Shown one piece after another: positions 33,531-41,595 of a DNA stretch of 56,234 bases; positions within the stretch are counted from its first letter, which is position 1; every line of letters starts with the position of its first letter. Location: the NCBI RefSeq assembly GCF_008386495.1, contig NZ_VTHJ01000065.1, positions 1-56,234 of the forward strand, written 5' to 3'. The translations under genes were made by a program, and so were the position numbers. The notes beneath the pieces are model-generated. The model was given only the letters and a program-made list of their open reading frames with translations. It was not told the origin of the DNA and ran no database searches. Source of the stretch: Streptomyces tailanensis. Lineage in GTDB: Bacteria > Actinomycetota > Actinomycetes > Streptomycetales > Streptomycetaceae.

Positions 33531-34808
33531 ATGCGTGTCATGATCGCGACGTTCCCGTCGACCTCGCACCTCTACCCCGTCATCCCTCTCGCCTGGGCCC
33601 TGCAGAGCGCGGGCCACGAGGTCTGCGTCGTGGGCCACCCCGGTATGGGTTCGGACGACATGGCGGCCACCGTAACCGCTGCCGGAGTGATGGCCGTACC
33701 CGTGGGGGAGAGCGTGGCCACCGCCGACGTGGAGGCGGCGGAGGAGGGCAGCCACCTCGACATCCCACCCGACGCCTTCGCCCTCGACGTGCTGACCAGC
33801 GGCCCGGCCGAGTGGGAACTGCTCCAGGAGCGGCTCCTGTCGATCATCGGCCAGTGCTATCCGCTCGGCGACAACAAGGGCATGGTCACCGATCTGATCG
33901 ACTTCGCCCGCTCATGGGGGCCCGACCTCGTGCTGTGGGACCCCCTGTGCCTGCCCGCCGCGGTCGCGGCACGGGTCGCCGGAGCCGCCCACGCCCGCGT
34001 CCTCTGGGGCCAGGACAAGATGGGATGGGTCTGGGAGCGGGCCAGCGGACGCTCCGCCGAACGCGACCCGATGGCACGGTGGATGCGGCCCCTGCTCGAT
34101 CGGTACGGGCTCGACTTCTCGGAGGAGATGCTGCTCGGCCAGTGGAGCGTGGACCTGGTCCCGCAGGCGGCGCGGCTCCCTCTGGACACCCGTACCGTGC
34201 CGCTGCGATGGGTGCCGTACAACGAGGCGTCAGTCGTCCCCGAATGGCTTCGGGACCCCCCGGAGCGCCCCCGTGTCTGCCTGACCCTGGGCGTCAGCTC
34301 GCGGCACCTGTTCGGGAAGGACACCGGCTTCCCGCTGGAGGAGATGCTCGACGTCGTGGCCGGCTTCGACATCGAGGTGGTGGCCACACTGAACCGGGCG
34401 CAGCTGACGGGCCTCGACCGGATCCCGGAGAACGTTCGTACCGTGGACTTCGTCCCGCTCAACCAGTTGCTTCCCTCGTGCGCGGCCATCGTCCACCACG
34501 GCGGCTGGGGCACCTTCTCCGTCGCGGCCACGCACCGGGTGCCGCAGCTCATCCTCCCGGTGCCCACGTGGGACGAGCGGGTCGCCGCGCGGTACGCGGC
34601 ACAGCGCGGCGCGGGCCCGCTGCTGCACCCTGCGAAGCTCACCCCGGACGAGCTGGGCCGGCAGCTCCGCCGTGCCCTAGAGGAGCCCGGCTTCCGGCAG
34701 GGCACGGCTGAACTCCAGAGCGACCGTCTGGCCGCACCCTCGCCGGCGGAGGTCGTCCCCGTCCTGGAGCGGCTGACAGCGCATCACCGCGGCCTGCCGC
34801 CCGGCTGA
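33531..34808 (+). CDS. GT1 (activator-type-like) glycosyltransferase
   Basis: A 425-residue GT-B glycosyltransferase of the antibiotic GT1 family. The N-terminal acceptor domain has STSHLYPVIPLAWALQSAGH. The C-terminal donor domain has VCLTLGVSSRH, VDFVPLNQLLPSCAAIVHHG and GWGTFSVAATHRVPQLILPV. The motif VLWGQDKMGWVWERA resembles EryCIII/DesVII-type enzymes, which transfer aminosugars and need a P450-like helper. No heme-less helper is present here, so it may act alone. It presumably attaches the aminosugar to the angucyclinone; C- or O-linkage cannot be told from sequence. RBS AGGAGG precedes ATG. Confidence 0.9.
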   Translation: MRVMIATFPSTSHLYPVIPLAWALQSAGHEVCVVGHPGMGSDDMAATVTAAGVMAVPVGESVATADVEAAEEGSHLDIPPDAFALDVLTSGPAEWELLQERLLSIIGQCYPLGDNKGMVTDLIDFARSWGPDLVLWDPLCLPAAVAARVAGAAHARVLWGQDKMGWVWERASGRSAERDPMARWMRPLLDRYGLDFSEEMLLGQWSVDLVPQAARLPLDTRTVPLRWVPYNEASVVPEWLRDPPERPRVCLTLGVSSRHLFGKDTGFPLEEMLDVVAGFDIEVVATLNRAQLTGLDRIPENVRTVDFVPLNQLLPSCAAIVHHGGWGTFSVAATHRVPQLILPVPTWDERVAARYAAQRGAGPLLHPAKLTPDELGRQLRRALEEPGFRQGTAELQSDRLAAPSPAEVVPVLERLTAHHRGLPPG

Positions 34809-34859
34809 GCCGGTCCGGGACCCGCTCGGCAGCGCATGGCCGAAACCGAGGAGTGAGCG

Positions 34860-35843
34860 ATGGAGTACACACAGCTGGGTCGCACCGCCCTGCGCGTCAG
34901 CCGACTGTGCCTGGGCACGGTCAACTTCGGCGGCAGGGTTGACGAGGAAGCGGGTCACCGTCTCATGACCCGGGCGCTGGAGCACGGGCTGAACTTCCTG
35001 GACACCGCCGACATGTACGGCTGGCGCGTCCACAAGGGCTACACCGAGGAGACCATCGGCCGCTGGCTCGCCGGCGACCCCACGCGCCGGGACCGCGTCG
35101 TGCTGTCAACCAAGGTGGGCAACGAGATGTCCCCGGCGCCCAACGACAGCGGGCTGTCTGCCCGTCACATCGTCGCCTCCTGCGAGGCGTCGTTGCGGCG
35201 GCTGGGTACTGACCGGATCGACCTCTACCAGATGCACCACATCGACCGCAGCGCGCCCTGGGATGAGATCTGGCAGGCGATGGACCTGCTCGTCAGCCAG
35301 GGCAAGGTCCTCTACGTGGGCTCCTCCAACTTCGCGGGCTGGCATGTCGCGATGGCACAGGAGGCGGCGCTGCGCCGGCATTCGCTGGGACTGGTGTCGG
35401 AGAGCTGCGTCTACAACCTGGTGACCCGCCAGGTCGAACTCGAACTGCTTCCCGCGGCCCGGGCCTACGGCATGGCGGTGCTTCCCTGGTCCCCGCTGCA
35501 CGGCGGTCTGCTGGGCGGCGTCCTGGACAAGCTCCGCGAAGGTACGGCCGTCAAGTCGGCACAGGGCCGTGCGGTGCCGGCGCTCAAGGAGCACGAGCAA
35601 CGCATCGAGTCGTACGAGAACCTGTGCAGGGAGATCGGCGAGCCGCCCGCCCGGGTAGGCCTGGCCTGGGTGCTGTCGCGCCCCGAGGTGACCTCGCCGG
35701 TGATCGGACCCCGTACGGACGAGCAGTTGGACGGTGCGCTGGCCGTGCTGGGGCTCCGGCTCGGCCCCGACGTCCTGAGCCGTCTGGACAAGCTTTTCCC
35801 CGGGCCGGGTGCCGAGGCGCCGGAGGCGTGGATCACCGCGTGA
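34860..35843 (+). CDS. aldo/keto reductase, probable NDP-sugar 3-ketoreductase
   Basis: A 327-residue AKR. The catalytic tetrad is visible: Asp/Tyr in NFLDTADMYGW, Lys in RVVLSTKVGNE and His in LYQMHHIDR. The NADPH site includes YVGSSNFAGW and the C-terminal SPVIGPRTDEQLDGAL. In deoxysugar loci such AKRs (SpnN, OleW, UrdT types) reduce the unstable 3-keto group after 2,3-dehydration. Together with the dehydratase this gives a 4-keto-2,6-dideoxyhexose for amination. GAGGAG lies nine bases upstream of the ATG. Confidence 0.87.
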   Translation: MEYTQLGRTALRVSRLCLGTVNFGGRVDEEAGHRLMTRALEHGLNFLDTADMYGWRVHKGYTEETIGRWLAGDPTRRDRVVLSTKVGNEMSPAPNDSGLSARHIVASCEASLRRLGTDRIDLYQMHHIDRSAPWDEIWQAMDLLVSQGKVLYVGSSNFAGWHVAMAQEAALRRHSLGLVSESCVYNLVTRQVELELLPAARAYGMAVLPWSPLHGGLLGGVLDKLREGTAVKSAQGRAVPALKEHEQRIESYENLCREIGEPPARVGLAWVLSRPEVTSPVIGPRTDEQLDGALAVLGLRLGPDVLSRLDKLFPGPGAEAPEAWITA

Positions 35844-35966
35844 GCCGCCCGCACCCTCGCGTCGCCCGGTCGCCGTGTGCGACCGCCCTGTCCCGTGCCC
35901 AAGGCGCGTGCGACGTGTCCTGTTCATCCCGTTTCACCCCTTTCGCACCGATACTTCCGAGGAGCC

Positions 35967-36878
35967 ATGCAATCGAGATATCCGGCGTCGGCCGATCCCG
36001 TGCCGTACGCGCGTCGTTGCGCACAGGCGTTGAACAGCCTGCATTCCATCCTCTACTTCACCGCCGACCTGCGTGAGGAACTCGCTCCCTTCGGCGTCGA
36101 GGAGCACTCCAGCGTCTACATGGCGGGCCGTGCCGCGCCGCTCGGGGCGGTCGGCTCCGAGCTGGTCACCGGCGTGTTCAACTCCTTCGCACCCGGCTTC
36201 GTAGCCTCCAGAGTGCCCGGAGTATGGGACAGCGTCTCACCGGAGCGGGCCGTCGAGGCCCGCCAGAAGGCCGCGGGCACGGTTCTGCAGCGCCTGCTGG
36301 GACGGGCCGTCGTCGACTCGCGGGCTATGGCGGATGCAGCCGAACTGGCCACCGAGGCCGCCGCGGCGGGGCTGCTCGCAGGCCGGCCCCTCCACGCCGC
36401 CAACGCCGCCCTGGCCCGGCCGGACGAACCGCACGTGGCCCTGTGGCACGCCGCGACGCTTCTGCGCGAGCACCGCGGGGACGGACATGTCGCGGTGCTC
36501 GACTGGTTCGAGGTCACGGGCATCCGGTCGCTGGTCATCGACTGCGCCAGCGGTCACGGCATGCCGAAGGAGATCGTCATGCCGATGCGCGGCTGGACCG
36601 AGGAGGAGTGGTCGGCTGCTCGCGACCACCTGGCCGCGAGCGGCCTCATCGACGGCCAGGGCAGGCTGACCGCGCAGGGAGCCGAACTGCGCGACGAGAT
36701 CGAGTACGACACCAGCAGGCTCGACCGGCAGCCCTACGAGGCCCTGGGCGGCGAGCGCACCGAGAAGCTGGCGAGGTTCGTACACGGACTGGTCAACAGC
36801 GCGGCGGACGCCGGAGTGTTCCCTCCCCCGCTGCGTGACTTCTTCGCCCCGCCCACCGAGAAGTGGAACGACCTGTGA
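35967..36878 (+). CDS. SCO6745-family (SalK-like) protein of unknown function
   Basis: A 303-residue all-alpha protein of the family that includes SCO6745 and SalK, often found near antibiotic genes. Typical parts: LHSILYFTADLREELAPFGV, YMAGRAAPLGAVG, FNSFAPGFVA, VALWHAATLLREHRGDGHVA and MRGWTEEEWSAARDHLAA. The C-terminal half resembles a winged helix. No catalytic residues are known to me. RBS GAGGAG six bases before ATG 35967. Its place between the sugar genes and the P450 suggests a tailoring or regulatory role, but this is a guess. Confidence 0.75.
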   Translation: MQSRYPASADPVPYARRCAQALNSLHSILYFTADLREELAPFGVEEHSSVYMAGRAAPLGAVGSELVTGVFNSFAPGFVASRVPGVWDSVSPERAVEARQKAAGTVLQRLLGRAVVDSRAMADAAELATEAAAAGLLAGRPLHAANAALARPDEPHVALWHAATLLREHRGDGHVAVLDWFEVTGIRSLVIDCASGHGMPKEIVMPMRGWTEEEWSAARDHLAASGLIDGQGRLTAQGAELRDEIEYDTSRLDRQPYEALGGERTEKLARFVHGLVNSAADAGVFPPPLRDFFAPPTEKWNDL

Positions 36879-36934
36879 GGCGCGCCGCCCGCAACGCGTG
36901 CGACCGCCCCCCCCCCCCGGAGAGAGGACCGAAC

Positions 36935-38173
36935 ATGACGTCAGCCCTGGCACCGGGCGTTCCGGCACTGTTCTCGCCCGCGTACTACCAGAATCCGCAC
37001 CCCACCCTGACCTGGCTCCGCGACCATTCCCCCGTCCACGAGTTCCTCTTCCCGGTCGGCGAGGTCCGGACCTGGATGGTGACGCGGTACGACGACGTCA
37101 GGGCGGTCCTCGCCGACTCCCGGTTCAGCGCGGAGACCGGCGCCTGGGCGGGCGACGACTTCCGTGAGGCGGGGCTGGTCAGCGCCGCCGGGACGATCCT
37201 CGAGCGGGGCATCGCCGTCATCGATCCGCCGGACCACACGCGACTGCGCAGGCTGGCGATGAGTGCGTTCACCACCCGACGGGTCGAGCAGTGGCGGGAC
37301 ACCGTACGGTCCGTCGTCGACCACGTGCTGGACGACTGTGCCCGGCGCGACACCTTCGACGTGATGGACGACTACGCGGGCGAGGTTTCGGCCGGGGTGC
37401 TGAGCGCCATCCTCGGCTTCCGCATCGAGCGGCACCGTGAACTCGTCACCGCCCTCAACGAGGCGTTTCCCTCCGACCCGGCCCTGATGCACCGCGTCCC
37501 GGCGGCGTTCGGCAGGATCTGCGAGTACGCCGCGGAACTCGTCGAGGACAAGCGGCGCCACCCCGCCGACGACCTGACCTCGGCCTTGATCCAGGCCCGC
37601 GACGAGGACAACCGGCTCGACGGCGACGAACTGACCGGCCTGGTCGCCGCATTCATCATGGGCGGCAGCGACACGGTACGCGGCTTCATCGGCAACGCCA
37701 CCTACGCGCTGCTGGACAATCCCGGGGAACGCGCCCGGTTGCGCACGGGGCCCGGCCTGGCCAGGAGTGCCGTGGAGGAACTGCTGCGCTACGAAGGAGC
37801 CTTGCACACGGCGCTGTTCCGGGTCACCACGGAGCCGGTGGAACTGTCGGGCGTCAAGCTGCCCGCTGGCGCCCCCGTGATCGCCGGGCTGCTCGCGGCC
37901 AACCGCGATCCGCGGCGCTTCGCCGAGCCGGACCGCCTCCGTTTCACCGGCGAGAGCCCGCGCCACGTCGCCTTCGGACACGGGCTGCACAACTGCATCG
38001 GCGCCGCCCTGGCGCGGATGGAGGGCGAGATCGCGATCCCCGCCCTGGTGACCCGCTTCCCCGGCCTGACGCTCGCGGTGCCCCGGGACCAGGTGCACTA
38101 CATCGAGAACTGGGCCATCCGGCGGCTGACCTCGCTTCCCGTCACCCCGCGGGCGGAGCACGGAGAGCCGTGA
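36935..38173 (+). CDS. cytochrome P450, complete
   Basis: A 412-residue class I bacterial P450. Helix I has FIMGGSDTVRGFIG with the acid-Thr pair; the helix-K ExxR is in EELLRYEGAL; the heme loop is FGHGLHNCIGAALARME with the Cys ligand. All catalytic features are present, unlike the conservon P450. Its stop overlaps the start of a gene whose first 80 residues are a ferredoxin, a common arrangement for the P450 redox partner. Substrate is probably the polyketide or its glycoside. A C-run (about 36907-36918) precedes the RBS GGAGAGAGG. Confidence 0.92.
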   Translation: MTSALAPGVPALFSPAYYQNPHPTLTWLRDHSPVHEFLFPVGEVRTWMVTRYDDVRAVLADSRFSAETGAWAGDDFREAGLVSAAGTILERGIAVIDPPDHTRLRRLAMSAFTTRRVEQWRDTVRSVVDHVLDDCARRDTFDVMDDYAGEVSAGVLSAILGFRIERHRELVTALNEAFPSDPALMHRVPAAFGRICEYAAELVEDKRRHPADDLTSALIQARDEDNRLDGDELTGLVAAFIMGGSDTVRGFIGNATYALLDNPGERARLRTGPGLARSAVEELLRYEGALHTALFRVTTEPVELSGVKLPAGAPVIAGLLAANRDPRRFAEPDRLRFTGESPRHVAFGHGLHNCIGAALARMEGEIAIPALVTRFPGLTLAVPRDQVHYIENWAIRRLTSLPVTPRAEHGEP

Positions 38174-39897
38174 TGCGAGCCGTGGCACACGTGGACCGGA
38201 CACTCTGCTTCGGCACCGGGATGTGCGAGGCGATGGAACCCACGCTGTTCGAGCTAGCCGACGACGGACACGCCGTCTTCCGCACCACCGGGAACGGGGA
38301 GAGCGAGGGGCACGACGTGGGTGACGACACCGAGCTGACGCGGCTGCGGGAGATCGCCGAGTGCTGCCCGGCCGGCGCGATCACGGTGACCACGACACAG
38401 AGCCAGGTACGAAAGGCGCACCCAGGCATGGAATGGGATGTGATCGTCGTCGGGGCCGGCCCGGCGGGGCTCATGCTCGCCGCGGAGCTGCGGCTGGCCG
38501 GAGCGGCTGTCGTGGTCCTGGAGAAGGAGGGCGGCCCCAGCTCCGAGTCCCGCGGCATGGGGTTCACGGCCCGCACCCTGGAGGTTTTCGAGCAGCGGGG
38601 GCTGCTGGAGAGGTTCGGCCCTCTCGGGAGGGCGCCGGGCGGCCACTTCGGGAGCGTGCCGGTGGACTACGCGGTCGGGGACGGCGCGCACGCGAGCGCC
38701 ACCGGTGTCTCCCAGGCGCGCACTGTGGCGGTACTGGGCAAGTGGGCGCAGGAACTCGGCGTCGAACTCCGCTACGGGCACCGGGTGGTCGCCGTAAAGG
38801 ACGAGGGCGGTCAGGTCACGGTCGGGGTGGAGACGGCCGCCGGGGAGCAGCGGCTGACCGCGCCCTACCTGGTGGGGTGCGACGGCGGTCGCAGCCTTGT
38901 ACGCCGGTCGAACGGCTTCGACTTCCCCGGTACCGACGCGACGACGGAGCTGCTGCTCGCCGACGTCCGCGGCCTGAAGTTGGACCCCCTGTGGTCGGGA
39001 GGGCGGCGCCCCAAGGGCATGCTCCTCGCGGCACCGCTGCCCAACGGGGTGATGCGGGTGGTCGTACATGAACGCGGTAGGCCGCCCAGGGCACGTTCCG
39101 GGCCGCCCGAGTTTCACGAAGTGGCCGAGGCGTGGCAGCGGGTCAGCGGAGACGACATCTCCGGGGCCACACCCGTCTGGGTGAGCTCCTTCGGGGACGC
39201 GGCCCGGCAGGCGAGCGAGTACCGGCGCGGCCGAGTCCTGCTGGCCGGCGACGCCGCGCACGTGCACCTGCCGGCCGGCGGTCAGGGCATGAACGTGAGC
39301 ATCCAGGACGCCGTGAACCTGGGCTGGCGGCTGGGAGCCGTGGTGACGAGCCGCGCGGATGAGTCCGTCCTGGACGCATACCACGCCGAACGGCACCCCG
39401 TCGGCGCGGAGTTGGTGCGCAGCACGCGCGCCCAGGCGGCACTGTTCCTCGGCGGCGAGGAGATGCAGCCGCTGCGCGAGGTGCTCAGCCACATCTTCCA
39501 GGGTGAGGAGGCGGCCCGGGAACTGGCCGGCATGGTCAGCGGACTCGACATCCGCTACGACGTCGGCCCGGGCGACCACCCGCTGCTCGGCCAGCGGCTG
39601 CCGAGGACCCCTCTCGCCCTGCCGGACGGCGGCCGGGTCACCAGCATGGAACTGCTCCACCCGGCCCGAGGAGTGCTCCTGCTGCTCGGTCCGGACCACA
39701 GCCGCACGGCCGTCGCCGAGGGCTGGAAGGACCGGGTCGACGTGGTGACCGCCCGTCTCGCCAACGACCCCGAAGTGAGCAAGCTATCCGGCACGGACGC
39801 CCTCCTGGTCAGGCCGGACGGGTATGTGGCGTGGACGAGCGCCGACGGCGACCTCGAGACGGCCCTGCGCCGCCACTTCGGCCAGGCCTCGGTGTGA
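38173..39897 (+). CDS. ferredoxin fused to an FAD-dependent aromatic hydroxylase
   Basis: A 574-residue two-domain protein. Residues 1-75 are a P450-type [3Fe-4S] ferredoxin with Cys12, Cys18 (LCFGTGMCEAMEP) and Cys64/65 before the usual PAGAI. From Met86 on it is a PgaE/UrdE-like flavin hydroxylase: VIVVGAGPAGLMLAAELRL, the DG motif VGCDGGRSLVRR, and LLAGDAAHVHLPAGGQGMN. The C-terminal thioredoxin-like domain ends with LLVRPDGYVAW. The ferredoxin would serve the P450 encoded just upstream (4-bp overlap). An internal ATG at 38428 lies at the domain border but has only a weak RBS, so a genuine fusion is favoured. Confidence 0.88.
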   Translation: MRAVAHVDRTLCFGTGMCEAMEPTLFELADDGHAVFRTTGNGESEGHDVGDDTELTRLREIAECCPAGAITVTTTQSQVRKAHPGMEWDVIVVGAGPAGLMLAAELRLAGAAVVVLEKEGGPSSESRGMGFTARTLEVFEQRGLLERFGPLGRAPGGHFGSVPVDYAVGDGAHASATGVSQARTVAVLGKWAQELGVELRYGHRVVAVKDEGGQVTVGVETAAGEQRLTAPYLVGCDGGRSLVRRSNGFDFPGTDATTELLLADVRGLKLDPLWSGGRRPKGMLLAAPLPNGVMRVVVHERGRPPRARSGPPEFHEVAEAWQRVSGDDISGATPVWVSSFGDAARQASEYRRGRVLLAGDAAHVHLPAGGQGMNVSIQDAVNLGWRLGAVVTSRADESVLDAYHAERHPVGAELVRSTRAQAALFLGGEEMQPLREVLSHIFQGEEAARELAGMVSGLDIRYDVGPGDHPLLGQRLPRTPLALPDGGRVTSMELLHPARGVLLLLGPDHSRTAVAEGWKDRVDVVTARLANDPEVSKLSGTDALLVRPDGYVAWTSADGDLETALRRHFGQASV

Positions 39898-39983
39898 GCC
39901 CCCAGCAAGGACGAACCTTCGTACGGAACACCTCGCGCGCAACCCGGACGTACGGGAGAGGACCAGCCCTCGTGGAGACGACC

Positions 39984-40637
39984 ATGACCGACAGCGTTGC
40001 CGAACAGACCACCACGCCGGACATCGCGCGCCCCGACGCCCGCGCGGTCTTCGTCAGCCACTGGTACGTGGGAGACCCCGACCGGGCGCGGTCCGTGCTC
40101 GACGAGGTCACGGACGCCTGGCGGCGGGCCCCGTGGCCCGAGGAGGTCCTCACCTTCTCGTGCTACCTGAGCGTGGAGGGCGACACGGTGATGACATACA
40201 CGCAGTGCTCCGGTGCCACCACGTACCGGCGGTTTGTCGGTGCCCTGCCCGTCGCCGTCGCCCGTAGGGAGCCCGTCGAGTACCGGCTGCACCGCAGCGT
40301 GGTGACGGAGCTCGCGGCCGAGCCGCCGGGGGCGCTCGTCACCGCCATGTTCGACGTGGACGGGCCCGAACGCCAGCGGTTCATCGTGGATTCCATCGCA
40401 CGCCGGCTCGAGGAGGCGCCGGCGGACGAGCACGCGGGCATGATCGGCTCCCATTTCCACCTGAGCGTCGACGGGACACGGGTGACCAACTTCGCGGAGT
40501 GGACGACCGACGAGGCACACGTCGCGTTCCTGGAGGGCGGCACACGGCACGGCAATCTGCGGGTCACGGAACAGACGCCGGGCGTGCGCCCGATCGGCTT
40601 CAGGCGCTACCACCTGCACCGGAGCCTCGGCTCGTGA
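39984..40637 (+). CDS. tandem antibiotic-biosynthesis-monooxygenase (ABM) domain protein 1
   Basis: A 217-residue protein with two ferredoxin-like ABM halves: VSHWYVGDPDRARSVLDEV with YLSVEGDTVMTYTQCSG, and VTAMFDVDGPERQRFIVDSI with FHLSVDGTRVTNFAEWTTDE. ABM proteins in aromatic polyketide clusters act as cofactor-independent anthrone-type oxygenases or as ring-cleavage or rearrangement enzymes. This one resembles the next gene over its whole length, indicating duplication. RBS GGAG six bases before ATG 39984. Confidence 0.8.
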   Translation: MTDSVAEQTTTPDIARPDARAVFVSHWYVGDPDRARSVLDEVTDAWRRAPWPEEVLTFSCYLSVEGDTVMTYTQCSGATTYRRFVGALPVAVARREPVEYRLHRSVVTELAAEPPGALVTAMFDVDGPERQRFIVDSIARRLEEAPADEHAGMIGSHFHLSVDGTRVTNFAEWTTDEAHVAFLEGGTRHGNLRVTEQTPGVRPIGFRRYHLHRSLGS

Positions 40638-40768
40638 ACGTCCGGAAACCGCCCTCAACCGGGCCCGATCAGGCACCTCGGGAAGGTTAACCTGCAGGCG
40701 GGGCAGAGGAGTTCGCGCTTGTGAAGGCCATGCCCCGGACAGTTCCCGACACCGAGGAGAACCCGCGC

Positions 40769-41410
40769 ATGACCCCTCCGACGACGGCCCCCTTCCCGGA
40801 CGTCAGCCGCTCCGACTGCGGCATAGTCCTGGTCACGCCGCTGTACGTGGGCTCAGCCGACGCCCAGCGTGCCGAGGCCGAACGAGTCATGGCCCCCTAC
40901 CGGGAAGGACCGCTCCCGGAGGGCATGCTCTCGATGAGCGTCTTCACCTGCACCGAGGCGGAGAACGTGCTGACGTACGCGCAGTGGACCTCCGACGAGG
41001 TCTACCGCGAGTACGTCCGCGACACCGGCCGGTACGAGAGGGAGCCCGACGCCGTCGAACCCGTCCGGTACCGGCTGTACCGGGGCCGGGTCCTGGAACC
41101 CGGAAGCGTCCCCACTCTGCTCGTTCCACCTGTCTTCGACGTCGACGGCCGGGAGCGGCAGCGGCGCGCGGCGGACAACCTGCTGGACGGACCGCTCGGC
41201 ACGCCGTTCCCCGGCCTGGTCTCCTCGCACTTCCACATCAGTGTGGACGGCACGCGAGTTCTCAACTGGGCGCAGTGGGTGGACGAGGAGTCCCACGAGC
41301 GCTTCATGCAGAGCGAGCGCCCCAAGGAGTGCTTCGAGGCGCTCACCATGCCCGGAGTTCGCGGCATCGGGGGCAAGCGCTACCGCCTGGCCGACTCGGT
41401 GGTGCGCTGA
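40769..41410 (+). CDS. tandem antibiotic-biosynthesis-monooxygenase (ABM) domain protein 2
   Basis: A 213-residue paralogue of the preceding protein: VTPLYVGSADAQRAEAERVM with FTCTEAENVLTYAQWTSDE, then PVFDVDGRERQRRAADNLL and FHISVDGTRVLNWAQWVDEE. Both halves have the ABM fold pattern. Two diverged copies next to each other suggest separate roles, or a heteromeric enzyme. GAGGAG lies nine bases before ATG 40769. It is the last gene before a strong hairpin. Confidence 0.8.
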   Translation: MTPPTTAPFPDVSRSDCGIVLVTPLYVGSADAQRAEAERVMAPYREGPLPEGMLSMSVFTCTEAENVLTYAQWTSDEVYREYVRDTGRYEREPDAVEPVRYRLYRGRVLEPGSVPTLLVPPVFDVDGRERQRRAADNLLDGPLGTPFPGLVSSHFHISVDGTRVLNWAQWVDEESHERFMQSERPKECFEALTMPGVRGIGGKRYRLADSVVR

Positions 41411-41463
41411 CAGAAAGACATCCGCTTCGGGACAGAGCGCTCCGAACGGGCTGACATTGGTGG

Positions 41464-41521
41464 GCAGGGCCCCTGTCCGAACGGCGATCCCTCGGATCAG
41501 TCGTCCGGACAGGGGCCCTGC
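41464..41521. terminator. 16-bp perfect stem, probable terminator before the PKS core
   Basis: GCAGGGCCCCTGTCCG (41464-41479) and its exact reverse complement (41506-41521) enclose 26 nt. It follows the second ABM gene by 53 bp and precedes the FAD oxygenase gene by 74 bp. Streptomyces terminators often lack a T-run. It probably separates the tailoring and core transcripts. Confidence 0.65.
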
Positions 41522-41595
41522 GCGTGCCGGACGACCGCCGGCCGTTCGCCGCCTGCCCGTGTGGACGCCGGCCCTGGGTCAAGGAGGAGATGCAG

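Noticed and set aside
36935..38173. The P450 as a heme-less helper (EryCII/DesVIII type) of the glycosyltransferase
   Set aside because: It has the heme Cys, ExxR and the acid-Thr pair, so it should be a catalytic monooxygenase.
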